Shown: positions 1 through 12,218, counted from the stretch's first letter. The stretch: 64,000 nt of DNA from Xylaria sp. FL1777 (GCA_022578965.1 MU400568.1:62001-126000), one strand, 5' to 3'. Notes: generated by a model not told the origin, from the sequence alone. A program made the numbers and translations.

Positions 1-1289
1 CTAGAGCCAGCGCCATTGTCGTTGCGTGATGCTCCGAGTAGGTGAAGATACTCCCGAGATTCACAAGCACCGTCGGTGCTCTCGACAGCCAGGCCACTAA
101 TTCCGGGTCCTGCCCGATAGCTGGCTCAGCGTCAAAGATGATAGGTCCTGTACAGGTGACGTTAGGAGGAACCACGTCGAGAGCAATGCTGGCTTCCGCC
201 AGTTCTTGTGAAATCCATGGTCTGTCGGCAGGGCGTTTCTTGGTGAGCGATTCCTGTATCCCGTGCGCCTCGAGTTTGTGTTTAGTTCCATTAAAATCTG
301 GTCTGTTCAGAACCCCATAAATGAAGCGCACCGTGAAATAAATGTTCTCGGGGATTTTCTGCCACTATAGTACTCAAAGTTAGATATCGCCATTTTCAGC
401 ACACTGCGTGAGAAGTTTGAGTATCTGGAAAGCCTCCCGGATATTCTCATTTCTCGAAACAGAGCACTTATATTCTAGAAGCCGCCAAAAAGAAGTTGAA
501 AATAACACCAGGAATTACTCACTGGCAACGGGGAGGGAAAGTCACAACCAACTCTGAAATGACTTATTAGTTGCTATTCAACTTCGTGTCTTATGGCGGG
601 TCGTGGACGAACCGGGGAAATTTCGTGAAAATGCTTCTGAGTGGCTGTTCACTCCAGAACGTGTCGGCCAGAACATTAGGAGCAAGGTAGGTATACAAGC
701 GATCCCTCTGGATGGCGGCATCTATCGTCGGTCTAAGGGCAAGATCTAAAACGACCACGGCCGGGTCGACGGCTTCAATAATTTCCGTGGCTCTCTGAAA
801 GATCTCCACGTGATCATCTCCATCCCAGGGTGACATTGCAGGCTGGATAAAACGCATTATCTCGTTCATGCCCTTTACTCCAGGTGGATGGAGAAGATGG
901 CGAGCAGACTTCCCCCCAACGCCGCCCATCTGGTTCGAAAGCGCTTGTGCGTATTCCCGTCCCGGGAGCTCATGAAACTGAATATCCTTAGCGGCCTCGA
1001 ACTTCTCCCGGGCCATGGAGGAGACCTTCGCCACTTTGGAGGCAAGTCGAGGGAAGGAAGCAATATGGACGTCGATGCCAGGATACTTCTCCAGGAGCGC
1101 ACCAGTTGTTGCCAAGTGTACGTTGCTCAGGCCATACTCGGCGTTGATGAAAAATAGGACGGTCCCGTTCTTCCCCTGGACCGTTGGGGTAAACTCATCT
1201 TTTGGCGACGGTGAGGCTCGAGTCAGGAACACGGCGACTAGGACCGCGAGAGCCGCAACCGCAGCCGCTATCTGACGGAATCGACCCAT
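1..1289 (-). CDS. UDP-glycosyltransferase (GT1 family), partial at left edge
   Basis: Glycosyltransferase that would move a sugar from a UDP-sugar to a small acceptor. The gene is on the minus strand and its 3' end lies outside the window. My model joins exons complement(613..1289), (523..553) and (<1..364). Donor GTTCGT with acceptor TTCAG, and donor GTGAGT with acceptor TATAG, keep the frame and restore the family segment FPSPLPWQKIPENIYF. The N-terminus (residues 1-25) is a hydrophobic helix, a signal or membrane anchor, followed by a strand typical of the acceptor-binding Rossmann fold (GTVLFFINAEYGLSNVH). The last exon carries VVPPNVTCTGPI and APTVLVNLGSIFTYSE, the start of the UDP-sugar-binding half. 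The catalytic and PSPG-like region is off the edge, so the substrate cannot be guessed. The 31-nt middle exon and the 158-bp second intron are the least certain parts. Confidence 0.83.
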
Positions 1290-3613
1290 CGTTAAGCACT
1301 CACTGTTCCAGACGGAACGTATAACGCCAGGAAGGAGATCGAAAGGAAGGGAGGTGTTTCATAAAAGAAAGACGAATAAACAAACATAAGACAAAAAACA
1401 ACAACAAGAAGTGGTGTCACAAGCACAAACCAGTTGGCGGGACTCGACAAATCCTGAGTGTACTAATACGCACCTTTTCAGTAAGAGGTACTTCCCCAAA
1501 GAGATTACTAGCGCACCAACATGACAGCACCCTAGTCACAAGTAACTGTAGTATAGTGTCGAGTCCAAGAGGAATTGATCTTCTAGGATGCGCCCGATGC
1601 CATTTCCGTACGCATAGGGCCAAGAGACCCTCAACATACATCTAACTGAATACACCATCGAATACCTGCATGACGAGTCTCGGCCGGGACGCTGCATGAG
1701 AGGGTGATGTCACGTCTCAAAGTCCATAATAACATCGAAATCAAATCTCACCATGCAGAGAATCAACACACGCACCAACACTTATGTGATGGTCATAAGA
1801 TCTCCTGGCCCAGAATATGCACTTCCTCGACGATAGCGGTGTGTACACCCCTCCTTATCTTTCTATTTATAGCCAATAGGTGCTTTTTTCTCGACGGCTG
1901 CTTATACTGGGCCTAGGTATCATTAGTAGTATCTCCTCTACGCTGTAGGTAGATCGCGAAATTCACATGGGAAAAATTCTATGAAAATTGAAATCTCGCG
2001 GTCTGAATAACACGCTAGGTCCTACATAAGTATGGGGTGAGGCGTAAAAACGGGCTAGGTCCAATAAGTATTAATACAAATCTTCTTCCCACATGGGCTT
2101 ACATGGATGGCAAACTAGCCTTTAATTAGATTAGCAGCGAGGGAAGTTCAAGGCGTGTTATATGTATATTCGAGTTACTACGCTCATATGTATCTATATA
2201 CTAGTATCCTCAACTAAGAACTGCCTAGCACCGGTTTCTATGAGAGCAACGTTATGACAAAGTCCCGGTGAAGAGACGAGGCTTTACAAGATAAGAGGTG
2301 AACTGGATACCTATGTCAAACTCAGACCGCCGGTAGCCTTAGGAATGCTTGTTATAAGCACGAGCCGAAGCTCCAGTTAAGCTGACAAAATTTGCATGCG
2401 ACCATGCAGGGACCTAGGTTAGATCATCCAGGTTCTAAACCAGGGGTTGGAAGCACTACAGCTCGTGCGGTATGAACCCCAGTCGCGGACATGGTAGCAA
2501 GGCCATGACAGTTGAGCGATCATCAGTCGGTATTCTACCACGAAGGGTGGTAACACAGGGGCAGTTGTCGTCAAAACGCCACACTGCCTAGGTACGGTGA
2601 GTTTGATCCCGGGAGAAGGGACGCGTGGGAAGATATAGCTAGGTTAGAGTAACTGGACAGATAATGTATACTACCTCCCTACGCAGTACACTGCTGCAGT
2701 ACATGTAGTGAAGGCTGGGTTGGGTAGTTTTGAGTTCGAGATACCTGCGGGGAGAACTGGGAAAACACGCCACCAAGAAGCAGCTACTGTATGACAGGCG
2801 CCTTGAGCTGCAGCCATTTCTTGGCTGGGAATGTAGGCGAATCACCAGATAAGAGGAGACACAGAGGACGTCCGATTTAGGCAACTAGTTATCTCAAGAA
2901 AGGCAAAGATGGACAAAAAATGCTGGTGCATGTGAAGCAGATGTTTCTACCTTCAAAGAGGAGACTCACTCCTTAGTTTCGGGATTATTCTCACTGTTGA
3001 ACTAGGTAAAAACCAACGTAATATTGACACATCTCTTAATTGTTGTCCGTTAAAGCCGGCCCCATCTCCGGAAAGACTTAAAGGGAAGAAGGGTGAAATG
3101 ACTAATGAACGGCCATCCGGTATAAATCGGCCGAAATGGTCCCAGGAAGTTCGGGAGAGGTCATCGTTCCCCAAACTCTAAAAGCCTACCTATACTTATG
3201 TAAAGCCTGTCTATAATACCTACCGCTCACACCCCCTTGCAGAGGGGATACGTTTCCTCCTCTCATCTTTCCTCTGCAACGAGAAGTCGAAAACAGGTTG
3301 GGCGCTGTTCCAAACCGCGTTTATGCACTTACTCTCTACCGAACTCCGCTATGGAACGCAACTAAAGATGACCTAAAAAGCAACTAAATGCTTCCGATTC
3401 AGGATAAATATCGACGCCATGCACGCCCTTCATATGTCAACGCGGGGGAGAGTTCGACGGCGTTCCTACTGTCGGTTATAAATACGCTAGTCTAGTTTAA
3501 AATGTAGGAAAGAGAGTCGTCTCGAGCACGACAATCATCGTTAAGAGGAAGAGAAAAAAGAAAGTAGTTCACCCCAGATCAACACCGCCAAGCCAGCAAG
3601 CAAGCAAGCAACC
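1290..3613. other. intergenic region, no supported gene
   Basis: This 2.3-kb gap separates the divergent glycosyltransferase and aminotransferase genes, so it should hold both promoters. Only short unconvincing frames occur. Around 2400-2620 there are a few short potential hairpins (for example CATGG...CCATG near 2490-2510, and ACCAC...GTGGT near 2537), but no tRNA or other RNA that I can identify. Nothing else seen. Confidence 0.5.
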
Positions 3614-4943
3614 ATGGTTAAAATCCCCGTATTCGAGGTTGAGCGATGGATGGACGAGTACGAGAACACGCCCGGGGTGGTGAACATCGCGGAAACATGC
3701 GCCTCGTCGATCTCCATCTCACAGCTCAGCGGCTTCCACCGCAACAACAGCGCCGCCGCGGGGTCGGCGCCCTCTGTCCTCGACTTCTCGCCGCGGATGA
3801 CGTACGGCGCGATCCGCGGATCCGATGAGCTGCGACGGAACATCGCGGCCCTGTACGCCGAGGAAAGCAGCGATGACGCCGCCGCCGCCGCCGCCGCCGC
3901 AGTAGTAGTAACGCCGGAGGACGTGATCGTGTCGCAGGGCGCCATCGCCGCCAACCACCTCGTCTTCTACACCCTCGTCGGCCCGGGCGACCACGTCGTG
4001 TGCGTGTACCCGACGTACCAGCAGCTGTACGCGATCCCGGAGACGCTCGGGGCCGAGGTCTCGCTGTGGAAGTTGAGAGCCGAGGACCAGTACGTGCCCG
4101 ACGTCGGCGAGCTCGAGAAGTTGATCAAGAGCAACACAAAGGTACGAACTTACCACCCTATCTTCTTCCCCCCTGCCATTCGGTTGGAAAGAAACTACAC
4201 TAACGTAACCCCGCCGCCAGATGATCGTGATCAACAACCCGAACAACCCCACCGGCGCGACGACCCCCAAGGCCGTGCTATCGCAGATCATCGAGGTGGC
4301 ACGCGCGCGCGGCATCGTCGTCTTCTCGGACGAGGTGTACCGACCTCTCTTCCACAGTCCCGCCACCACCACCACCACCACCCCGCCGCCGCCATCGGCG
4401 CTAGCGCTGGGGTACGACAAGGTGGTGGTGACGTCGTCGATGTCGAAGGCGTGGTCGCTGGCGGGGATCCGCGTCGGGTGGGCGGCGTGCCGCGACCGGG
4501 ACATCGTGGCGCGGCTCGCCGGCGCCCGCGACTACACCACCATCAGCGTGTCGCAGCTCGACGACCAGGTGGCGCGGTATGCGCTGAGCGCGGACGTGCG
4601 ACACGGACTGCTCGAGCGGAACGTCGAGCTCGCGCGCGCGAATCTGGCGCTGCTTGAGGGGTTCGTCGGCGAGCATGCCGACGTCTGCTCGTGGGTGAGG
4701 CCGACGGCCGGCTCGACGGCGTTCATCCGCTTTGCGCGCAGGGACGGACAGCCCGTGGACGACGAGGCGTTCGCCAAGGACCTCATCCGTGCGACGAAGG
4801 TCTTGGTTGTCCCGGGTGGGCTGTGCTTCGGGGATAGACGTGACTTTCGAGGATATGTGCGTATTGGGTACGTGGGCGACACGGAAGAGCTGCGAAAGGG
4901 TCTCGGGTATTTGAGTGCTTATGTAGCAGAGAATCTGAAGTAG
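3614..4943 (+). CDS. PLP-dependent aminotransferase, class I/II (fold type I)
   Basis: Pyridoxal-phosphate enzyme of 416 aa, joined from 3614..4141 and 4221..4943 across a 79-bp GTACGA...CAG intron in phase 0. Visible family hallmarks are NPNNPTG (about 182-188), the PLP-contacting SDEVYRP (about 212-218), and the Schiff-base lysine in SSMSKAWSLAGIRVGW (Lys about 252). Near the C-terminus, YVRIGY holds a candidate substrate-carboxylate arginine. Length is normal for the family. It resembles the cytosolic class I/II aminotransferases of actinobacteria and fungi, but the amino-acid substrate cannot be read from sequence. Odd points are a polyalanine run (about 88-95) and a Thr6-Pro4 insertion (about 225-234), both simple-repeat expansions. 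The gene is far more GC-rich than its flanks. The start is the first ATG, in good context (accATGg). Confidence 0.88.
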
Positions 4944-5299
4944 TTGCAATACATGTTCGTGAGCATGACTATTTCACATATGAGACGATTAAGTAGATGT
5001 CGCTGATATTTATTCAGAAGCGTCTACATTCCTATGCACATTCATACAAAACCCATTTAGAAGGTAACTATATTTGATTTGACTGAGTATATATATCTAT
5101 ATTTTTTTGTGAACACCTGCTACTGGATTACACATTTCGTCGGTAAACCACAAGGTCCCTCGGTTTTCTTTTTGTTGTTGACGGCGGCAGCACCAGCACC
5201 AGCACCAGCAGTTGTATGGTTTCCAGCTTGATTCGTTGACTGTGCCTGTGCTGGCCTGCCCTCTTCCCCCCGCGCTCCCTCCGACTTGCCGCCATGCAG
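4944..5299. other. 3' intergenic between convergent genes
   Basis: Holds the 3' ends of the aminotransferase and the quinone reductase, AT-rich with a poly-T stretch near 5102. A CAGCAC/CAGCAA microsatellite lies near 5184-5210. No gene seen. Confidence 0.5.
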
Positions 5300-6085
5300 T
5301 CAGCCGGTGTGCTTGGCGACGGTCTTGTAGAACTCCTCGCCTTGGATGGTGGCGATCTCGAGCTCCTTAGCGGAAGGCTGGCGAGAGCCATCGGCGCCAG
5401 CAAAGGTGCCGGCCCCCCAGGGTCCGCCGCCGTGGACCTCGGAGAGATCGGTGAGAGTGCCGAAGGCCTTTGCGTAGCCGAAAGGCACGTATATTATGCC
5501 GTGGTGGGCGAACGTGGACATGGCCCCAAGAGCCGTCGACTCCTGGCCACCTCCTAGACTGCTTGTGGAGATGAAGAGGCCTCCCAGCTTGCCGTGGAAA
5601 CCGCCCGTGGCCCATTGCTTGCCGGTCTTGTCCCAGAACGTCTTCCACTGGGCCGGGAAGGTACCGTATCTCGTGGGGATACCCAACAAGAAGGCATCGT
5701 ATCCCTCTAGGATAGAAGGGTCTTCAAGAAGTGGGACACTGGCGGATTGACCAGGAGCGTGCATTTTCGCGAGAACCTCGGCTGGTAGTGTCTCCGGGAT
5801 TTGGTATAGGTCGACAGTGCCGCCGGCCTTCTCGATACCGGCCTTCTCAGCCTCCGCCAGCTTGGCGATGTGGCCGTACATAGAGTACTACAGGGGACTA
5901 TCGTTAGCTTCCATGTGATAATAAGAGAGTTATAGAGAAGTAATTCTTGGCCAGCGTCGAGACAGCGGGGATTCTAGGGTCAAATTCTCTTCCAAGACAG
6001 CTTGAACTATGTCATGGAGCTCGTTGGCCGATGTTGTCAGGAGATAAAGGGAACTTACATAGACAATTGCGATCTTAGGCGCCAT
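5300..6085 (-). CDS. NAD(P)H:quinone oxidoreductase, WrbA/Pst2 flavodoxin-like
   Basis: FMN-dependent two-electron quinone reductase of the WrbA/Pst2/Rfs1 group, which protects against quinone and oxidative stress at eisosomes or in the cytosol. The model is complement(5300..5887, 6059..6085), 204 aa. Exon 1 is only nine codons (MAPKIAIVY) and joins in phase 0 to YSMYGHIAKL, rebuilding the FMN-phosphate loop KIAIVYYSMYGHI. Further family signatures are IPTRYGTFPAQWKTFWD (FMN contact), GGFHGKLGGLFISTSSLGGGQE and PFGYAKAF. Length and motif order match the family. The 171-bp intron uses GTAAGT and CTGTAG. A start at the internal ATG of exon 2 would lose half of the FMN loop, which is why I extend upstream. 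Convergent with the aminotransferase. Confidence 0.93.
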
Positions 6086-6871
6086 GGTGGTAAAGTAAAA
6101 GAACAAATGCTGTTGGAAGAGTGTATGGATGGTCTAGGTCTATGGGAGAAGATGCCTTGATTCTAGCTAACACGATTGAATGGTAACGATCGAGAATTAA
6201 CTTTGAGACTCGAGGGGACGGTGGTTTATATATGCCACCGAATCTGATTCATGGTTGACTCAAGACTTGCCTCTTGTGTACTACTCTACTGTACGTCTGC
6301 AGGGTAGCTGTTGAGGGAGAGGGGTAGGCGACGATGCTAGGCGACGATGCTAGACATGGGTGGGCCAGCTTAGCCCAGCTATCAACACTGCATAGGTAGT
6401 ACAGCAGTCTACTGCTGGTTGCTTACTGATGTCTTAAGAATTGCCATGGGTCACTCATGAAACGAATCGCCGGGCGTTACCAGGTTGAGCAATGTAGCCG
6501 GCAGAATGGACAATGTTTGGGATGGCTGTTATGCATGACAAGCTAGCGTGGCGGTTTTGCTGATGAGATGGTTACCAAAGACAAGGTTGGTGGAGCTGTC
6601 TATCTACTGTACATGCTGTACATGCTGTACATGCTGTACATGCAGTCTGCTTGAACGTATGTCTCAAAGTATGGTACCGGTAAACTACTACGTAGATAGG
6701 TAAGCAATCTTCTAGGTAGTTTAGAATAGGTTAATCAATACTCAAGTATTTCGTTGCGAGTAGGAATGTGGAATGTAGAATGTATTTCTCAAGCTGTTGT
6801 CTATTATCTAACCGATTATGATAGCTGTAATGGATCTTACAAATCTAGATTAACAGCTACACATCTCCTCA
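6086..6871. other. upstream region of quinone reductase
   Basis: Likely promoter of the minus-strand quinone reductase, including the TGTACATGC array and a direct duplication 'gtaggcgacgatgcta' near 6325-6352. No gene seen. Confidence 0.4.
6608..6643. repeat. 9-bp tandem repeat TGTACATGC x4
   Basis: Four perfect head-to-tail copies of TGTACATGC, which contains the palindrome TGTACA, in the upstream region of the quinone reductase gene. It looks like replication slippage. A role as a regulatory array is possible but unsupported. Confidence 0.85.
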
Positions 6872-7398
6872 CGCCTCGGTTTTTGGGGCACGAAGAATTG
6901 ATATCGGGGCACAAACCTAAACCTATTATGGCAATTCCTCCTTACATACTGTGGGTTGCTTTGCTACATTTTAAACTATATTAAAACTAGGCTTGTTTAA
7001 GTAAGCTGCAAAGCAAGTTTTAGTTTTGCTTAAGGTAATTTATAAACTAAATAAAAAAACAATACGTATATTGCAAGTTTGCTAATTTATAGCGCTTTTT
7101 AGTTATTAGGTCTGCTATAATTATAGCATGCGTTTATTAATTGAATTAAGTATTATAATGCTTTTGTTATATTAATAATTACCTTTAGTTTAGTAAATTT
7201 TATAGCTAAATTTTTATACTTAGCTATGTTTACTAGTTGTGCTTTTAGCGCTAAAGGAGTAAGCTTGACCGTTATTTTTATTAGTGTTTACAAGATGTCC
7301 ATTTTTGTATGGAAAACAAGGGTATGTGGAGACATGGACCAAAACGGGTTTAGGTTCGTGCCCCGATATCAAAACGTCGTGCCCCAAAAACCGAGGCG
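6872..7398. mobile_element. MULE-like MITE with ~50-bp TIRs and 9-bp TSD
   Basis: A 527-bp non-coding element. The left end begins CGCCTCGGTTTTTGGGGCAC. The reverse complement of the right end starts identically and stays similar over about 50 bp (6872-6923 against 7346-7398). Within each arm the GGGGCACRA block occurs twice, around TTGATATC. The flanks carry an exact 9-bp direct repeat ATCTCCTCA (6863-6871 and 7399-7407), as expected of a target-site duplication. TIR plus 9-bp TSD is the pattern of Mutator-like (MULE, fungal Hop-type) elements. The interior is strongly AT-rich and has no transposase frame, so it is a non-autonomous or heavily decayed copy. Short frames inside it are not genes. 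The superfamily rests on TSD length alone. Confidence 0.82.
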
Positions 7399-7407
7399 AT
7401 CTCCTCA

Positions 7408-10400
7408 CTTACTCAGTACCCAAGGAACCCGTTCCTAATAGGGAGCATACTAACAATGAATATTACTTAAAACGTTGAGTTACAATGAACCCTGGAAGTG
7501 AACCGATTGGTTTATTGCCTTTATCCCTCCCACCATCTACCTTGTATCCCATATAGTATTGGGTAGAGGAGTGTAGACGCGAGTAATCAGCAACGCCGCT
7601 TTACCTAATATCATCCTAGCTTCGGTGGCAGAAAGTATACGTAGATGATGAATAATTGCTTACTTTGCTGAGAGGCTGGTTTTAGCCTCAAGAGACTTCA
7701 GTGGGTTCATATTAGAAAGAGGAGCTCCACTATAGATCCAGCCACCTCATAGGATATTGTCATCAAACACTATATGTGACAAAGCATTGATTTGCTCTGG
7801 ACTCGTCGTCTATCTAAGGGTTATCATAATGTGGGATAAATCCCAATAGGCATAACAGTTGACAATTGGTTTGCTAAGTCTTCGTAATATTTCTACGCTT
7901 TTCTAATGGAATGGGCATATCAACGAACACCTTTTGTTACAAAACTACCAGAGCCAAGCCCACCGATATGTTGACCTTGTCAGTGTTTCATTATTTCCTC
8001 CGGCAATGCGGTCCATCATTGGGTTACAGTACATTTGGACCCAGCACCATCTCTTGCCATAGATTTGGAGCACCTGCATATTGACCGATCTCGATATCTA
8101 TGCCTGCCCAAGTGCAGTCACTGGGAAGCAGGTGATATCACAATGCATTAGTAGCCACAGCTGTTTTTTTTTTCCGGGACGCCATGACAGGCCCATGTCT
8201 CAAGGTCTTAAGTAAATAGGTTGACGCTGTTGAAAAGACGATGGTTGCGAAGTTCCCAGCATGGCCGCTGTATCTCGATTGCCGATGGTCCCCTAACTTA
8301 GGCACGCCAAGTAATATAGTGAAAGGTGCCACTATCATACAGCTATGGTGGTGAGTCTGTACTTAAGGATATCATCAATGAAGCTCATCGACCACATACG
8401 TTGCAAAACCATGAGACTATAAGTGATCTAGTATCTCATGCTTCTAACTCACCTTCACAAACATGGAATGCGGAGAGTTTGCGTATCAACTGTTATCAAC
8501 ATAGGTCTATCTATATACAACATCTTTAATAAAGTCTCCTCCGTTTGCTTCTCAAACCACATCAACTCGCTGCTTCTCCCCCACGACCAAGACGCCAAAC
8601 AAGCGTGCATCTGCAAAAGATACGACCCGCCGACTTCTACAACATCAGGAGGAACATAGACAACCACCAAAGCCTCGCGATTCCACAAAACGTGGGCCAG
8701 ACCGCTTTGGAAGGCATCCTTGGCGGGGAAACGACGTGTAATGCGTAGATGATGACGTCCACAGTGACGCGAGGCTCAGGACACCACACCACCTGGAGAA
8801 TACGGCGGCAACCGCGGCTGGCTAGCCAGCTACCCTTCTCAGATCCATGGGTGCCGGCTCCAGACGGACGGAGCTGATGGGGAAGTAAACCGCAACCCTA
8901 GGAAGCAAGCCAGCTAGCCGAGAGAGAGAGAGAAAGAGACAGGAGCTCTAGCTCCCCGGCTCGATGGTGTCAAGGCACAACGGTCGCTAATGAGGCGAAA
9001 TAACACACCGCATTCCCACCCCATCTCCTGCGTTAGTCACATAAGTAGTATAAGAGTAACAACAAGCAACCACGGCGCAAGACCGAAAATAGTGCGGAAT
9101 AGGCTATTAAGTCGAAAAGGCCGTGAAAGCTCGTGTCCCGGGAATAAAAGCGACGATCCGTGTCCGTTTTTGCAGAGGAGAGGAGATTTGAAGACGGGTT
9201 CATTGCAGCGACTAGATTCCTATCTATACCAAGGTTAGTTAAGTTAGCAACTAAGGACGCAGGTTAGCAACGAACGCGGCTAACGAGCCGTCAGAGTAAC
9301 AAATACCTACTTACCTCATCGAACTTTCGTTCCATTCTCTATCAAGCAGTTCCTCCCTCTCCCTCCCTCCCTCCCTCCCTCTCTGTCCGACTTACCCACC
9401 TAACTAACACCCCTCCCTTATCCCTCCATGTTCTCAAATCCACTGTCCCCACGAACCGATCCCCAAACACAAATTTCTCAAATCTCAAATCTTGACATCG
9501 TCTCCGCTTGATTCCAACATGGGGCCTCGCAGGCCTCGCTATAACAGCTTAGGAAGGAAAGCCGGCAGGGTGAGATTGTTGTATCTAGCGGTGAAAAGGC
9601 GGAGTAGAGGGGGATTTGCTTAAGTAGGTCCTTACTCAGCGCCACGCGCAACTCAAGGAACAAGAACCAGGAACCAGGAACCAGGAACCACATTGGGTAA
9701 TTGAGCACTGTAGCGAGGTCTAACGAGCTTCTATTAAGTATAAGGTATGTATACAAATGCCATGTTTATCGTATTCAGGCTGCCTGGATGTGTAGTCAGG
9801 CCATCCCGGAAAACGCAGACAGGCATGTCAGATACCGCAAATTCTACGCAAAGAAGGGTATCTATACTATCAAAATCCTATCATAAGCTGACCATAAACA
9901 GGCAGGGTTCAATATCCGTGATATTTGCGTAAAGACCAGCTAGGTAGATAGACATCAGCGAGCATCTCCCTTCCCCGTCCCTTTTCCTCTCCCAAGCCCT
10001 CCCTCCTATCTACCACCAAAGACTACCCAAAACCCACAGATTAAGTAAACGTCCCTCTCTGCGCCATATGGTCTCCAAAACTTCCTTCGTATGACGTCGG
10101 AAATTCACCTCGCTGATGATATGTCCACTGTTCTGCTCAAGACCCTTAGTAAGGGAGGCTGCTCTCATATTAACGCTCCTCTCGTCTCCTCCTGGTCTTG
10201 CTCTATGTTATTAATAATGATCCCATGTCCCCGGGAGGCGGACCAAGAATCTTTGTTTCGTCATTCATTCTTCATCCATATACTGCCATTCGCTTCGTTC
10301 ATATAGTATGAACACCCGTTCACCCCCTTCCTAACTCGACAGTGTCGCTCGCTTAAATGAATTGTTCGAAAATGATATTTATGAAGCAATGTGAATAATG

Positions 10401-10743
10401 TCCTTCGAAAGATAAATATCTTGGGACTTTCCGAGTTGTTCCTATTGCTCTTGAATCGAATATGAATATGAAGAAAAGATTAGAACAGGTCGCTTCTATC
10501 TGGCAGAAAATTCAGTATCGTAATCCGGAACGCCTATTGCTTCCTTCCTATGTCTTCGTCTGGGCAGTTGAAAATCCTGTGTGGTTATTCTCAGTTGTAC
10601 AAATGATCAGGCTATTGAGGAGCAAGATTCCTCGCCTGATGTAGTAATACGTATTTCTGCTTGCTTTTGTGTGGGGTCCCTTCGAGATTATCCGACCAAC
10701 TGATTAACCATCTGTTGAAGGCTCAGGGGACCGTAGATAAAAG
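7408..10743. other. 3.3-kb gene-poor region
   Basis: No intact gene seen. Includes an (AG)n run near 8922-8940 and a (CCCT)n tract near 9357-9382. On the minus strand between about 8455 and 8870 there are two overlapping open stretches of protein-like composition in different frames, described separately as a possible relic. The right end should contain the 3' UTR of the PY-motif protein gene. Confidence 0.45.
8455..8870 (-). pseudogene. possible gene relic, unassigned
   Basis: Minus-strand stretch in which one frame reads RVTVDVIIYALHVV and an adjacent frame then continues FPAKDAFQSGLAHVLWNREA and VVVYVPPDVVEVGGSYLLQM. The change of frame in mid-sentence suggests a frameshifted coding relic. 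I recognise no family, and chance is a real alternative given the short length. Confidence 0.2.
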
Positions 10744-12218
10744 CTACCGGGCAGGTTCGCCGGGGTGCGCAGTCGAAGGCTCAATCACAATCTGTGGAAG
10801 TTCTCTGATCCTCAGGCTTGGAAGCTGTGGAACGCCACCCACCCCCCTCGACGATCTATACGAGGAGCGTCTACTCCTGTTGTCATCAGTCGGACTTACG
10901 AGTTCACCGCTATCGCTATCGCTGTTTCTGCGATCGTGGCCTATATAATCTGGCGGGGGGTCATGAAACATGGGGGTTGTGGCGCCAGAGCGCACATCGT
11001 CCAGGCTCACATCCTCATAATCAGGGGGTGGCATATCGCTGTCACCCAAGTCAGCCTCGGTCACGATCTCGGGACTTGAGCCGGCACGCGTGTGGTGACC
11101 ACCGCCCAATTGCGGTGTCGTAGCGCCAGAGCGAGGCGACACCTCCCCGTTATTGTCCAGGCTCAAGACGGAGCTGACGCTGTGCATGCGCTGGTGGGAT
11201 TGGGCCGAGGGCGAGCGCGTATCCACCGCGATGCTTCCTAGATCTGAGACTCGGTGGTTTGACATGGAGGATGGCGACCGTGTAGATAAGGCTATGCTCG
11301 CGGCGTCAGATAGCAGGCCAACGCGCTCGCTTTCCGTGCTGTTGGCACGAATGCGCGAGCCATCGTGCCGTGCAACACCTAGATCGTGATAGCTGACGCT
11401 GGAGACGGTGCGCTCTCGGCGTGTGCGGATGTGGCCCTGCGCTTCCCGGAGCTCATCTATGGTCGTATCCTCATTTTCGGCACGCCGACGAGCACGCAAT
11501 TCTTCCAATGCTTCCAAATCACCACGTCCCCTAGCTTCTTGTGTGAGGCGCCGCCTCTCCTCGCGATCCGCATTCATCTGTCTCCTAGCCACTCGGATTT
11601 GGTACATGGTCTCCATCTCCTCGTCTCGCAAGGCTTCATGCTGCTCATCCGAGGGCAACTCAAGAATGATATCGACGCCATCTCGCTCACCCGCACGCCC
11701 CAACACTTGTTCATCTGCATTTGCTGTGTTGGTGTACTTCGGCAGAGTCATGATAGAGCGGATGGAGGTATTTCTATCGATATTCGATGCCGTACTATTT
11801 CGGTTCGTTTCCGAGACGGGGTTGATGCTTCCAGAACCCAGACGGTGACTGTTGGTGCGTGCGGACGTCGTAGTACTGTAAGATTCGAGGTTATTAGCCT
11901 GTTGGTACTGGCGTCGGTGAGATTCCGCTCGACGCTTTAGAAACAGAAAACCACCAGCAGTGAAGATGACAACTGCCAGAACCACGACAATCTAAGGCGG
12001 GAGAAAAAGTGGTCAGATATATAGATGAATAGCAACGGGTGTTAGGTGTAACGTACAATGATTATTACTGTCGGTTGGTCTCCTTCGCCAACGGCGATAC
12101 TGCGGGAACTGAGCGAAAAAAGGCCATGCTCTTCCCGCGGCATCAAACCTGGAAGAGCGTTAGGCCCATGACTCCCGTGGCCGCCAATAGGCACGGGTAT
12201 GCGAAACGGTACAGGCAT
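10744..12218 (-). CDS. single-pass membrane protein with PPxY motifs, function unknown
   Basis: 469 aa, complement(10744..11991, 12057..12218), phase-0 intron with GTACGT and CTTAG. The intron falls inside a transmembrane helix: the joined sequence PTVIIIIVVVLAVVIFTAGG (about residues 50-69) is a continuous hydrophobic span followed by basic LKRR. The short N-terminal part is rich in Gly/Pro/His. The long C-terminal part is Ser/Arg-rich and disordered, with a charged helical segment (about 150-225) and two PPxY motifs (PPPDYEDVS and PPPDYIGH). Such motifs bind the WW domains of Nedd4/Rsp5 ubiquitin ligases, so a role as a membrane-bound Rsp5 adaptor or substrate is a reasonable inference. I do not recognise a named family. 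The start is the ATG at 12218; an in-frame splice at TTCTAG just upstream could add residues. Confidence 0.75.

Noticed and set aside
2400..2620. Cluster of short hairpins considered as a structured RNA
   Set aside because: Stems are 5 bp and unlinked; no known RNA family is recognisable.
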